From Thermoprotei archaeon (GTDB taxonomy: Archaea > Thermoproteota > Thermoprotei_A > Sulfolobales > Ignisphaeraceae): a DNA stretch of 11,178 nucleotides. Positions within the stretch are counted from its first letter, which is position 1. The number at the start of each line of letters is the position of its first letter. The notes below the pieces were generated by a model. That model ran no database searches. It had not been told where the DNA came from and saw only the letters and a program-made list of their open reading frames with translations. Shown in pieces: positions 1 through 4,977 of the stretch. The position numbers were made by a program, and so were the translations under genes. The stretch spans positions 1 to 11,178 of the forward strand of contig QMWY01000021.1 of assembly GCA_003661865.1 (NCBI GenBank). Direction: 5' to 3'.

Positions 1-1
1 C

Positions 2-208
2 CTAGAGGGTGTCGGGCTCGTTGAGAGGGCTGAGAGGATCATCGTTTTGATCGTGTTGAGCATCCTCTACGCTGCCGGAGTGAACCCCTCTATGCAGCTG
101 GCTAATCTCGGTCTTGCCGATACGCTATCCCTGATCTTGGCCCTGCTTAACTCGGCAACAGCTATACAGAGGGTTCTCTACGTAAGAAGAGCGCTCCAGC
201 AACCGTAA
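2..208 (+). CDS. C-terminal fragment of a CDP-alcohol phosphatidyltransferase-like membrane protein
   Basis: An open frame enters from the left edge and ends at TAA 206-208, giving 68 residues. It begins LEGVGLVERAERIIVLIVLS and continues through a second hydrophobic stretch (about residues 42-57) to a basic tail ending VRRALQQP. The segment with two Glu-Arg pairs followed by a hydrophobic helix resembles the region just after the catalytic DGxxAR...GxxxDxxxD motif of archaeal CDP-alcohol phosphatidyltransferases. That family includes archaetidylinositol-phosphate synthase, which joins a polar head group to CDP-archaeol in the membrane. The catalytic motif itself lies outside the window, so the assignment rests on a short tail and on memory of the family. 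It may be another small integral membrane protein. It converges on the eS26 gene with a gap of only 17 bases and no clear T-run terminator. Confidence 0.5.
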   Translation, partial: LEGVGLVERAERIIVLIVLSILYAAGVNPSMQLANLGLADTLSLILALLNSATAIQRVLYVRRALQQP

Positions 209-225
209 AATAGTTGATAGGTCTC

Positions 226-528
226 CTACCTCCTGCCCCTAGCCTGGAGGGGTACGTACTTCTTCCTCTCGTGCTCGGGCCTTACCTTGAGTATCCCTAG
301 GTGTATAGCGCAGCTTATGCAGTAGCACTTCGTTACCGGGTACCTCGCTATAATCGCTCCCTTCTTCTCGAGCTCCTCCGCCAGCTGGGGGTCGACGGGG
401 CTGTACCACCTCGTTATGCACACCGCCTTGTCACGGGGCACTAGGGCTCCGCAGTTGTCACATTGAACTAGCTCTACCGAACCCTTGCTCCCCTTCTTCC
501 TACCCCTACTCTGCCTCTTCTTCGGCAT
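226..528 (-). CDS. rps26e: 30S ribosomal protein eS26
   Basis: This 100-residue protein of the small ribosomal subunit belongs to the eS26 family, found in crenarchaea and eukaryotes, where it sits near the 3' end of 16S/18S rRNA and the mRNA exit channel. The N-terminus is very basic (MPKKRQSRGRKKGSKG). The zinc-binding pairs are visible as CDNC (C23, C26) and the Cys-rich stretch KCYCISC (C70 and C73 are the likely second pair). The conserved core YPVTKCYCISCAIHLGILKVR is typical of the family, and the length fits. The start is ATG 526-528. A good TATA box lies about 42 bases upstream, so the leader is short, about 16 nt, with no strong Shine-Dalgarno sequence. The gene follows proS after a 66-base gap and may be transcribed both with it and from its own promoter. 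Confidence 0.96.
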   Translation of the reverse strand: MPKKRQSRGRKKGSKGSVELVQCDNCGALVPRDKAVCITRWYSPVDPQLAEELEKKGAIIARYPVTKCYCISCAIHLGILKVRPEHERKKYVPLQARGRR

Positions 529-564
529 TTCAGATACCCGCCGGTAGCTATTGGTTAGCCACTT

Positions 565-576
565 GAATATAAAAGC
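565..576 (-). promoter_or_regulatory. TATA-box promoter of the eS26 gene
   Basis: The minus strand reads GCTTTTATATTC, a strong archaeal TATA element in the gap between proS and the eS26 gene. Its centre lies about 42 bases before the eS26 ATG, which predicts initiation near 544 and a leader of about 16 nt. Confidence 0.55.
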
Positions 577-594
577 TTAGCTATGGTGCTAGCC

Positions 595-2082
595 CTAGTA
601 GCTCTTCCCAATGCGTAGGTACGTAACGGCGCGCCTCCCACAGACCGGGCACTTGGCATCCTTGGGAGGCTCAACCCTTTCGATGCTATGTACGGGTGAA
701 CCCAGGACCCTTATCCCCTCCCCTAGCTTCGCCTCCAGATCTGCTGCGCACCTCTCATCGCCACACCACGGGATCTGCGCTATTCCGCCTTCACGCCTAA
801 CGAACTCGACAGCATCGTCGATGCTGCTAAACGTCCTTACCCTGCTCCTGAACCACTCCCACGACCTCTTCCTCAGAGCCTCATCGATCTCCCCCAGGAG
901 CCTTTGAACCGACTGCACGAGCTCGCTGCGGGGCACCACTATACGCTTCATGGAGTCGCGCCTAAACAGAGTAACCTGGGACCTCTCAACCTCCCTAGGG
1001 CCAACCTCTACGCGCAGGGGCGGGCCCTTCAACTCCCACTCGAAGTACTTGTCGACCGGGCGCAGCTCCTCTCTATCATCGAGCTTGATCCGTATACCAT
1101 GCCTCTTCAGCTCATCGTAGATCCCGCGGGCGTAGTCCATAACCAAACCCGTCTTCTCGGGATCCTTGGGCGCGGGTATGGGGACTATGACCACCTGTAT
1201 AGGAGCCACTATGGAGGGCAGCATCAGCCCCCTCTCATCACTGTGATACGCTATTACGCACGCTATCACCCTATCGGAGATCCCGTAGCTCGTCTGCCAT
1301 GCATACCCTATGCTCTCATCCCTCCTCTGGATCCTAACCTCAAACACCTTTGTGAAGGTCTGGCCGAGGTGGTGAACTGTGCCTATCTGCAGCACCCTAC
1401 CATCGGGCATAACGGTGTCGAAGGCTATGGTGTACAGGGCGCCTGCGAACTTATCCCACTGGGGCCTACGGGATATCACATAGGGGATGCCTAGCTCGTC
1501 GAAGAACCTGCGGTAAATCTCTATCGCCTCTAGCACCTGCCTCTCAGCATCCTCAAAGGTTTCGTGGAGCGTGTGGGCCTCCTTAAACGTCGTGACCTCG
1601 CGCAGCCTTATCATGGGCTTCGTCATCTTGGTCTCGTAGCGGAACATGCTCACGATCTGGTAGTACTTCTTAGGGAGCTGCTTGTAGCTCTTTATCCATA
1701 GGCTCTCCATGTAGCTGAGGACCGTTTCACTAGTGGGGCGCAGAACCAGCTTCACATCTAGCTCTTCGCCACCCGCCTTCGTAACCCAGAATACCTGCTC
1801 CTCAAACCCCCTCACATGCTCGCTCTCCTTCCTAAAGATCGTCTCCGGTATTAGTAGAGGGAGCAGGATCTCCTCATGCCCCTTCTCGTCTAGGAGCCTG
1901 CGTATGAGTTCCACAACCCTCCGCCTGATCTGGAAGCCATACGGCATCCACACACCCATACCCTTAACGGGGTACCTGCCGTAGTCGTAGATCTCCGCCT
2001 CCTGTATTATCCACTCGAACCATCGGCTGAACGACTCACCGTACTTAGAGGGGGGTTGCTTCTCACTCAATACCCTCTTCAC
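595..2082 (-). CDS. proS: Prolyl-tRNA synthetase (archaeal/eukaryotic type)
   Basis: This cytosolic class II synthetase of 495 residues activates proline with ATP and charges tRNA-Pro. Motif 1 lies around residues 50-80 (GFQIRRRVVELIRRLLDEKG). The proline-pocket signature RPTSET is at 115-120. Motif 2 runs from FRYET (147-151) to RLREVTTFKEAHT (159-171). Motif 3 is ERGLMLPSIVAPIQ (283-296), with R284 as the ATP-binding Arg. An anticodon-binding domain follows at about 295-400. The C-terminal zinc domain uses C440, C445, C478 and C481, and the protein ends in GKSY, the conserved terminal Tyr of the archaeal type. There is no bacterial-style editing insertion. The annotated start is GTG at 2080-2082, 3 nt after the upstream stop. 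A TTG four codons later (2068-2070), with GGTGA 8 nt before it, is an alternative. The gene probably forms an operon with the hypothetical gene upstream. Confidence 0.97.
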   Translation of the reverse strand: MKRVLSEKQPPSKYGESFSRWFEWIIQEAEIYDYGRYPVKGMGVWMPYGFQIRRRVVELIRRLLDEKGHEEILLPLLIPETIFRKESEHVRGFEEQVFWVTKAGGEELDVKLVLRPTSETVLSYMESLWIKSYKQLPKKYYQIVSMFRYETKMTKPMIRLREVTTFKEAHTLHETFEDAERQVLEAIEIYRRFFDELGIPYVISRRPQWDKFAGALYTIAFDTVMPDGRVLQIGTVHHLGQTFTKVFEVRIQRRDESIGYAWQTSYGISDRVIACVIAYHSDERGLMLPSIVAPIQVVIVPIPAPKDPEKTGLVMDYARGIYDELKRHGIRIKLDDREELRPVDKYFEWELKGPPLRVEVGPREVERSQVTLFRRDSMKRIVVPRSELVQSVQRLLGEIDEALRKRSWEWFRSRVRTFSSIDDAVEFVRREGGIAQIPWCGDERCAADLEAKLGEGIRVLGSPVHSIERVEPPKDAKCPVCGRRAVTYLRIGKSY

Positions 2083-2085
2083 CCA

Positions 2086-2472
2086 TTACTCGACTTCTGA
2101 GGGCAGAAGGAAGTCAGGTGCCTTATCAACATTCACTATGGGTACCGCTATGTACCCCGGCTTCGTGGTCTTGCTAGGCTCTATCTTCTCCCCCGTCTCA
2201 TCAAGCCTTACCAGTACGTAATTCGCATCCCTCAGCTCGTTGTCGCGGTCAACCACGTAGTAGAATAGGGGAAGCCCGTAAAGGTTGTAGTAGTCGCGGA
2301 AGACCGCTAGGAACCCTATAACGGTCTTCCCCTCCTTGTTCTTGTACCTCAGTATGTACGTCGGCTGCATAGAGGCAGCGGCGGTGCTAGCTATCCTTAT
2401 TAAGTCGCGTATGGACGCCAGCCTAATTGCGACCGTGCTGCGGAAAACATCTTTCTTCTCATCCCGTGACAA
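2086..2472 (-). CDS. Conserved hypothetical protein upstream of proS
   Basis: This 128-residue soluble protein is one I do not recognise by family. It starts with TTG 2470-2472, preceded by GGTG at a suitable spacing, and no in-frame start lies further upstream. The N-terminal 15 residues are charged, then comes a helix-like segment RLASIRDLIRIASTAAASM (about 17-35). A likely beta-rich core follows, with strands such as PTYILRY, KTVIGFLAVFRDYYNLY and PLFYYVVDRD. The C-terminus is Pro/Asp-rich and ends LLPSEVE. There is no signal peptide, membrane segment, Cys pair or nucleotide-binding motif. It ends 3 nt before proS, so the two are probably co-transcribed. It lies among translation genes, which suggests, without showing, a role in translation. 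The codon pattern and the smooth fit between neighbours make it a real gene. Confidence 0.78.
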   Translation of the reverse strand: MSRDEKKDVFRSTVAIRLASIRDLIRIASTAAASMQPTYILRYKNKEGKTVIGFLAVFRDYYNLYGLPLFYYVVDRDNELRDANYVLVRLDETGEKIEPSKTTKPGYIAVPIVNVDKAPDFLLPSEVE

Positions 2473-2483
2473 GTATAGACACC

Positions 2484-2498
2484 ACTGCTCCGAGCAGT
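2484..2498. promoter_or_regulatory. Operator-like 15-bp inverted repeat before the hypothetical-proS operon
   Basis: The sequence ACTGCTC-C-GAGCAGT is a perfect 7-bp inverted repeat with a one-base centre. It lies 12 bases before the TTG start and about at the transcription start predicted from a TATA-like GTTATTTTAG (minus strand, 2517-2526). A one-base loop cannot form a normal RNA hairpin, so a dimeric protein site on DNA is the better reading. No regulator is known for it. Confidence 0.35.
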
Positions 2499-2541
2499 AC
2501 TAGGGCTTGGACGTGGCTAAAATAACTAGTCCTTACTCCGG

Positions 2542-2868
2542 CTACTTCACCGGAACCGCTATTATCAACCTACGGGTCTTCAGGTGTATCTTGACGACGC
2601 CCCTCCGAGCGAGCTCTAGGAGCACCCTCTTCGCGGTGCTGTACTTGACGTTGTACCTCTGGACGATCTCGAAGGGCGTTATAAGGTCCATGTTCCTGAC
2701 ATCCCTCTCGACCTTCCGCGCGATCTCGCGCTCAAGCGCCGTGATCGCTGTTCTCTTCTCGCGTCTCTCCTCTCTTCTCTCACGCCTCTCGGCGCGCTGC
2801 ATAAGCCTGCGCTGCCTCCTCTCGATAGCGGTGATTGGCTTCCCTCCTTTGGTGCCCAAGCCCCTCAC
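2542..2868 (-). CDS. rps25e: 30S ribosomal protein eS25
   Basis: This is a 108-residue protein of the small subunit, of the eS25 family found in crenarchaea and eukaryotes. The C-terminal half is a winged-helix-like domain: the part from DLITPFEIVQRYNVKYSTAK through LLELARRGVVKIHLKTRR matches the conserved core ITPYELA...G.K.S.ARKLLRELE.EGVVKL. The N-terminal 45 residues are a highly charged Arg/Glu tract (RRERREERREKR), probably an extended or helical rRNA-binding tail. The start is GTG 2866-2868. TTG at 2857-2859, three codons later, would give MGTKGGKPI, closer to the usual MGGKKKP beginning, so the start is uncertain by three residues. It is the first gene of the minus-strand translation cluster, 69 bases before the hypothetical gene, and is driven by the palindromic TATA box it shares with the regulator on the other strand. 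Confidence 0.93.
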   Translation of the reverse strand: MRGLGTKGGKPITAIERRQRRLMQRAERRERREERREKRTAITALEREIARKVERDVRNMDLITPFEIVQRYNVKYSTAKRVLLELARRGVVKIHLKTRRLIIAVPVK

Positions 2869-2908
2869 ACCACTAGAGGTATTCCTCCGAACTCATGTAG
2901 AGTCCACA

Positions 2909-2916
2909 CTTATAAG
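2909..2916. promoter_or_regulatory. Palindromic TATA box between the eS25 gene and the RHH regulator
   Basis: CTTATAAG is its own reverse complement and sits between two diverging genes. On + it predicts initiation near 2939, 17 bases before the regulator ATG. On - it predicts initiation near 2886, 18 bases before the eS25 GTG. Both distances are normal for short archaeal leaders, so one TATA element could serve both directions. Confidence 0.5.
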
Positions 2917-2955
2917 TTATTATCTTGGGCTAGGTTTAGGAATGGTGAAGAGCTG

Positions 2956-3177
2956 ATGAGGATCGTCACCGTTAAGATGCCCGAGGCATACATAGAGGGG
3001 ATAGATGAGCTCGTGAGGATGGGGCGCTACTCATCTAGAAGCGAGGTGATCAGGGCCGCGATCAGGGAGCTGTTAAAGCGTGAACTCTGGTACTCACCCG
3101 ATCACGAGGCCGATGAGAGGAGGATCCGCGAGCCCAGCGGGCTCAAGGTCATTGAGATTAGGCCTGAGCTGCTCTAG
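2956..3177 (+). CDS. Ribbon-helix-helix (CopG/Arc-type) transcriptional regulator
   Basis: This 73-residue protein has the usual ribbon-helix-helix layout. A short strand RIVTVKMP (2-9) would pair with its partner to form the DNA-contacting ribbon. Helix 1 is AYIEGIDELVRMG (11-23), then comes the turn RYSSRSEVIRAAIRELLKREL with helix 2 (24-44), including the family signature YxSRSExIRxAIRxLL. A polar C-terminal tail of about 30 residues has no recognisable ligand domain. Such proteins bind palindromic operators as dimers. The start ATG 2956-2958 follows a strong Shine-Dalgarno sequence, GGTGAAG (2944-2950). It diverges from the eS25 gene across a shared palindromic TATA box, so it may regulate itself and the translation cluster. 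That is inference from position. No toxin partner is adjacent, so an antitoxin role is not supported. Confidence 0.9.
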   Translation: MRIVTVKMPEAYIEGIDELVRMGRYSSRSEVIRAAIRELLKRELWYSPDHEADERRIREPSGLKVIEIRPELL

Positions 3178-3206
3178 AGCAACTCATATTTGTTACGCTC
3201 CGTGAC

Positions 3207-3216
3207 GCTTATACTT
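3207..3216 (+). promoter_or_regulatory. TATA-like promoter upstream of the trmI leader
   Basis: GCTTATACTT lies 72 bases before the trmI start. The usual spacing predicts initiation near 3238, which coincides with the 5' end of the candidate C/D box RNA rather than giving the short leader typical of this genome. Confidence 0.45.
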
Positions 3217-3238
3217 CCTCTCCCCGAAACCTCTTAGC

Positions 3239-3301
3239 GAGGGTAATGATGAGGGCTGGTATTGTCGATTAGTGAGAGGGGATACCAGTGCTGAGCCCCT
3301 C
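3239..3301 (+). ncRNA. Candidate C/D box sRNA overlapping the trmI start
   Basis: An exact C box ATGATGA (3246-3252) and an exact D box CTGA (3291-3294) are separated by 38 nt, the normal spacing for archaeal C/D guide RNAs. They are flanked by a perfect 5-bp stem, GAGGG (3239-3243) with CCCTC (3297-3301). With 12-nt guides the internal boxes fall at TCGA (3265-3268, D') and GTGAGAG (3272-3278, C'). Both are degenerate, which is the main weakness. The guides would be GGGCTGGTATTG and GGGATACCAGTG; I could not assign targets. The predicted transcription start at about 3238 fits. The RNA contains the trmI ribosome-binding site and start codon, so it could be cut from the mRNA or compete with translation. 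A chance arrangement remains possible. Confidence 0.45.
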
Positions 3302-4118
3302 AACCACCATTGAGGAGGGGGCGGAGGTCCTGTTCTTCGTAGACAGGAGGAGGCGCTGGATACACAGGGTGCGTAGGGGAGGGGTTTTCGGTTCTGATAG
3401 AGGGTCGATCCCTTACGAGAACGTCATCGGAAGGGTTTTCGGAGAGGCTGTGAGGCTAAGCCTCGGGTTCAAAGCTTACCTGCTGCGCCCCCTACTCATA
3501 GACTATATAGAGAAGGGTTTTGAGAGAAGGACCCAGGTCATATACCCCAAGGACCTAGGCTTCATGCTCATACTCAGCGGCATAGGACCCGGCTCACGGG
3601 TCCTGGAGGCGGGTGTAGGAAGCGGTGTTCTAACAGCCGTACTCGCCAACGCCGTTAGACCCGATGGTGTGGTCGTGGGATACGAGCTGAGGAGGGAGTT
3701 CGCTGAGGTGGCTATGGAGAACTTGAGGAGGGTTGGGCTGGATAGGTTCGTGGAGATAAGGGTGAGGGATATCAGGGAGGCCTCTCTTAATGAGGAGTTC
3801 GACGCAGCATTCCTAGACCTTCCAGACCCATGGACCGCCCTAGACGTTGTATACAGGGCGCTGAAGCCATCGGCCCCACTACTGGTCTTCCTCCCGACGG
3901 TAAACCAGGTTGAGAAGACATACGCATCGATGAGGAGGCATGGGGGGTTTGTAGATGCTAGGTGCTTCGAGATCCTGCTAAGAGAGTACCAGCTTGTTGA
4001 AGGGGCCCTGAGGCCCGAGACGCGTATGGTTGGGCACACGGGCTACATACTCTTCGCACGCAAGGTAGTTAGGGACGTTCGCGAACAAGCCTCCTCAAGT
4101 TCTTCAGGAACCGCTTGA
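3288..4118 (+). CDS. trmI: tRNA (adenine-N1)-methyltransferase, TrmI family
   Basis: This 276-residue SAM-dependent enzyme would form N1-methyladenosine in the T-loop of tRNA (position 58, and also 57 in some archaea), which stabilises tRNA at high temperature. The N-terminal TrmI domain (about 6-55) begins TIEEGAEVLFFVDRRRRW. The Rossmann methyltransferase domain follows. Motif I is EAGVGSGVLTAVLA (107-120). The acidic residue after strand 2 is E133 in GYELR. LDLPDPW (176-182) is the catalytic-site motif of the family, and the end has GHTGYILFARK (249-259). The extra Ser-rich tail (268-274) is unusual. The start is GTG 3288-3290, with the strong ribosome-binding site GAGAGGGG (3274-3281) 6 nt before it. 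The leader overlaps a candidate C/D sRNA. The last 50 bp overlap the 3' end of the convergent nitrilase-fold gene. Confidence 0.93.
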   Translation: MLSPSTTIEEGAEVLFFVDRRRRWIHRVRRGGVFGSDRGSIPYENVIGRVFGEAVRLSLGFKAYLLRPLLIDYIEKGFERRTQVIYPKDLGFMLILSGIGPGSRVLEAGVGSGVLTAVLANAVRPDGVVVGYELRREFAEVAMENLRRVGLDRFVEIRVRDIREASLNEEFDAAFLDLPDPWTALDVVYRALKPSAPLLVFLPTVNQVEKTYASMRRHGGFVDARCFEILLREYQLVEGALRPETRMVGHTGYILFARKVVRDVREQASSSSSGTA

Positions 4119-4911
4119 GCACCATCCTCTTGATCTCCAAGAAGTAGTCCGTTGCCATAGATGGGGTCTCGACCTCTACAACGGAGATTCTGTCCTCGAA
4201 ACCCTTAACCTCATCAACCACAGCACCCTCATCGTTTATTATAAGCGTCGGTATCTCAAGGAACTCCTCCTCGCCTTTGGCAACAATACCCCCAACCCCT
4301 ATCACCTTGACCCGGTTCTCCAACGCCCTAGTTATCAGGACGTGGCGGTACCTGAGCCACTCCCGCTCAAGCTTCTGGAAAACAAGGAGGAGCCTAGCGC
4401 CGTTTAGCACAAGCATAGTTGCGAGCTCGGGTATCAGTATATCCTCCTCGATCAGCAGCCCCATGGAGAGCCCTAGGTTTAGAAGGGCGAGCTCCTTCCC
4501 CGGCGAGAGGAACTCCTTATCCCTGTCGACGAGTATCTTCCTATACTTAGCCATGACGCCGTGCAGAGGCGCTACGACCAGCGACGTCAGGTAGTACCTA
4601 GAGCCCTGACGCTCTATTATCGGGCCCGTGACTATGTAGAGCCCGTACTCCTCCGCAATGCCGTATAGGTAGTCCGAGGTGGTCCCCGGCACAGTCTCTA
4701 TCATAGTTCTTCTACCGATCCTGATCTTGAACGAGTTGCTGAGCACAGGGCCTATGTTGAAGAATGAGGGGAGCACCAGTATCTTCGCACCGCTGCTCCT
4801 AGCGGTCCTGGCAAAGGACTTTAGCTTCTCCAAGTTACGCCTCTTGTTGCCTAGCTCTATCCTCATATGGGCTATGGCTAGCACTACACCCTGTTTAGAG
4901 CCGCTTGGCAT
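4069..4911 (-). CDS. Nitrilase-superfamily (carbon-nitrogen hydrolase fold) protein lacking catalytic residues
   Basis: This 280-residue protein follows the carbon-nitrogen hydrolase fold from end to end. The first strand is VVLAIAHMRI with NLEKL. GAKILVLPSFFNIG (41-54) aligns with the strand carrying the catalytic Glu. KYRKILV (122-128) carries the catalytic Lys (K125). GLLIEEDILIPELATMLVLN (151-170) aligns with the nucleophile elbow usually written GxxICYDxRFPEL. RALENRVKVIGVG carries the conserved RAxEN. In the usual Glu-Lys-Cys triad, Glu is Ser49 and Cys is Glu155; only Lys remains. Known members cleave or form amides and nitriles, but without the Cys nucleophile this one should not do that chemistry. 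The start is ATG 4909-4911. The gene follows reverse gyrase after 66 bases with its own TATA box, and overlaps trmI by 50 bp at the 3' ends. A binding, scaffold or altered catalytic role is possible. Confidence 0.9.
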   Translation of the reverse strand: MPSGSKQGVVLAIAHMRIELGNKRRNLEKLKSFARTARSSGAKILVLPSFFNIGPVLSNSFKIRIGRRTMIETVPGTTSDYLYGIAEEYGLYIVTGPIIERQGSRYYLTSLVVAPLHGVMAKYRKILVDRDKEFLSPGKELALLNLGLSMGLLIEEDILIPELATMLVLNGARLLLVFQKLEREWLRYRHVLITRALENRVKVIGVGGIVAKGEEEFLEIPTLIINDEGAVVDEVKGFEDRISVVEVETPSMATDYFLEIKRMVLKRFLKNLRRLVRERP

Positions 4912-4960
4912 GACCGTAGAAACACCTGCTCCCCTTCTAGGAACAATTTACGACGCCGCG

Positions 4961-4970
4961 ATAAATATAG
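4961..4970 (-). promoter_or_regulatory. TATA-box promoter of the nitrilase-fold gene
   Basis: The minus strand reads CTATATTTAT starting 7 bases after the reverse gyrase stop. The expected initiation is near 4940, about 29 bases before the ATG. The gene therefore need not depend on read-through from reverse gyrase. Confidence 0.45.
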
Positions 4971-4977
4971 TCTACCT

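Noticed and set aside
1237..1243. GTGATGA on the minus strand inside proS, and similar C-box-like strings inside reverse gyrase (around 6066, 6855 and 8928).
   Set aside because: Each encodes conserved protein sequence (for example HSDERG of motif 3) and none has a D box at the right distance.
904..1494. Long plus-strand open frame of 196 codons opposite proS, and several like it opposite reverse gyrase.
   Set aside because: They are shadows caused by codon bias in clearly conserved genes on the minus strand; their translations look like no protein family.
2956..3177. The RHH protein as the antitoxin of a toxin-antitoxin pair.
   Set aside because: No PIN, RelE or other small toxin gene is adjacent; the next gene is trmI after a 110-base gap.
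3246..3272. An 8-codon upstream ORF (ATG ATG AGG ... TAG) in the trmI leader, as a possible attenuator peptide.
   Set aside because: The ATGATGA is better explained as the C box of the candidate sRNA, given the matching D box and closing stem.
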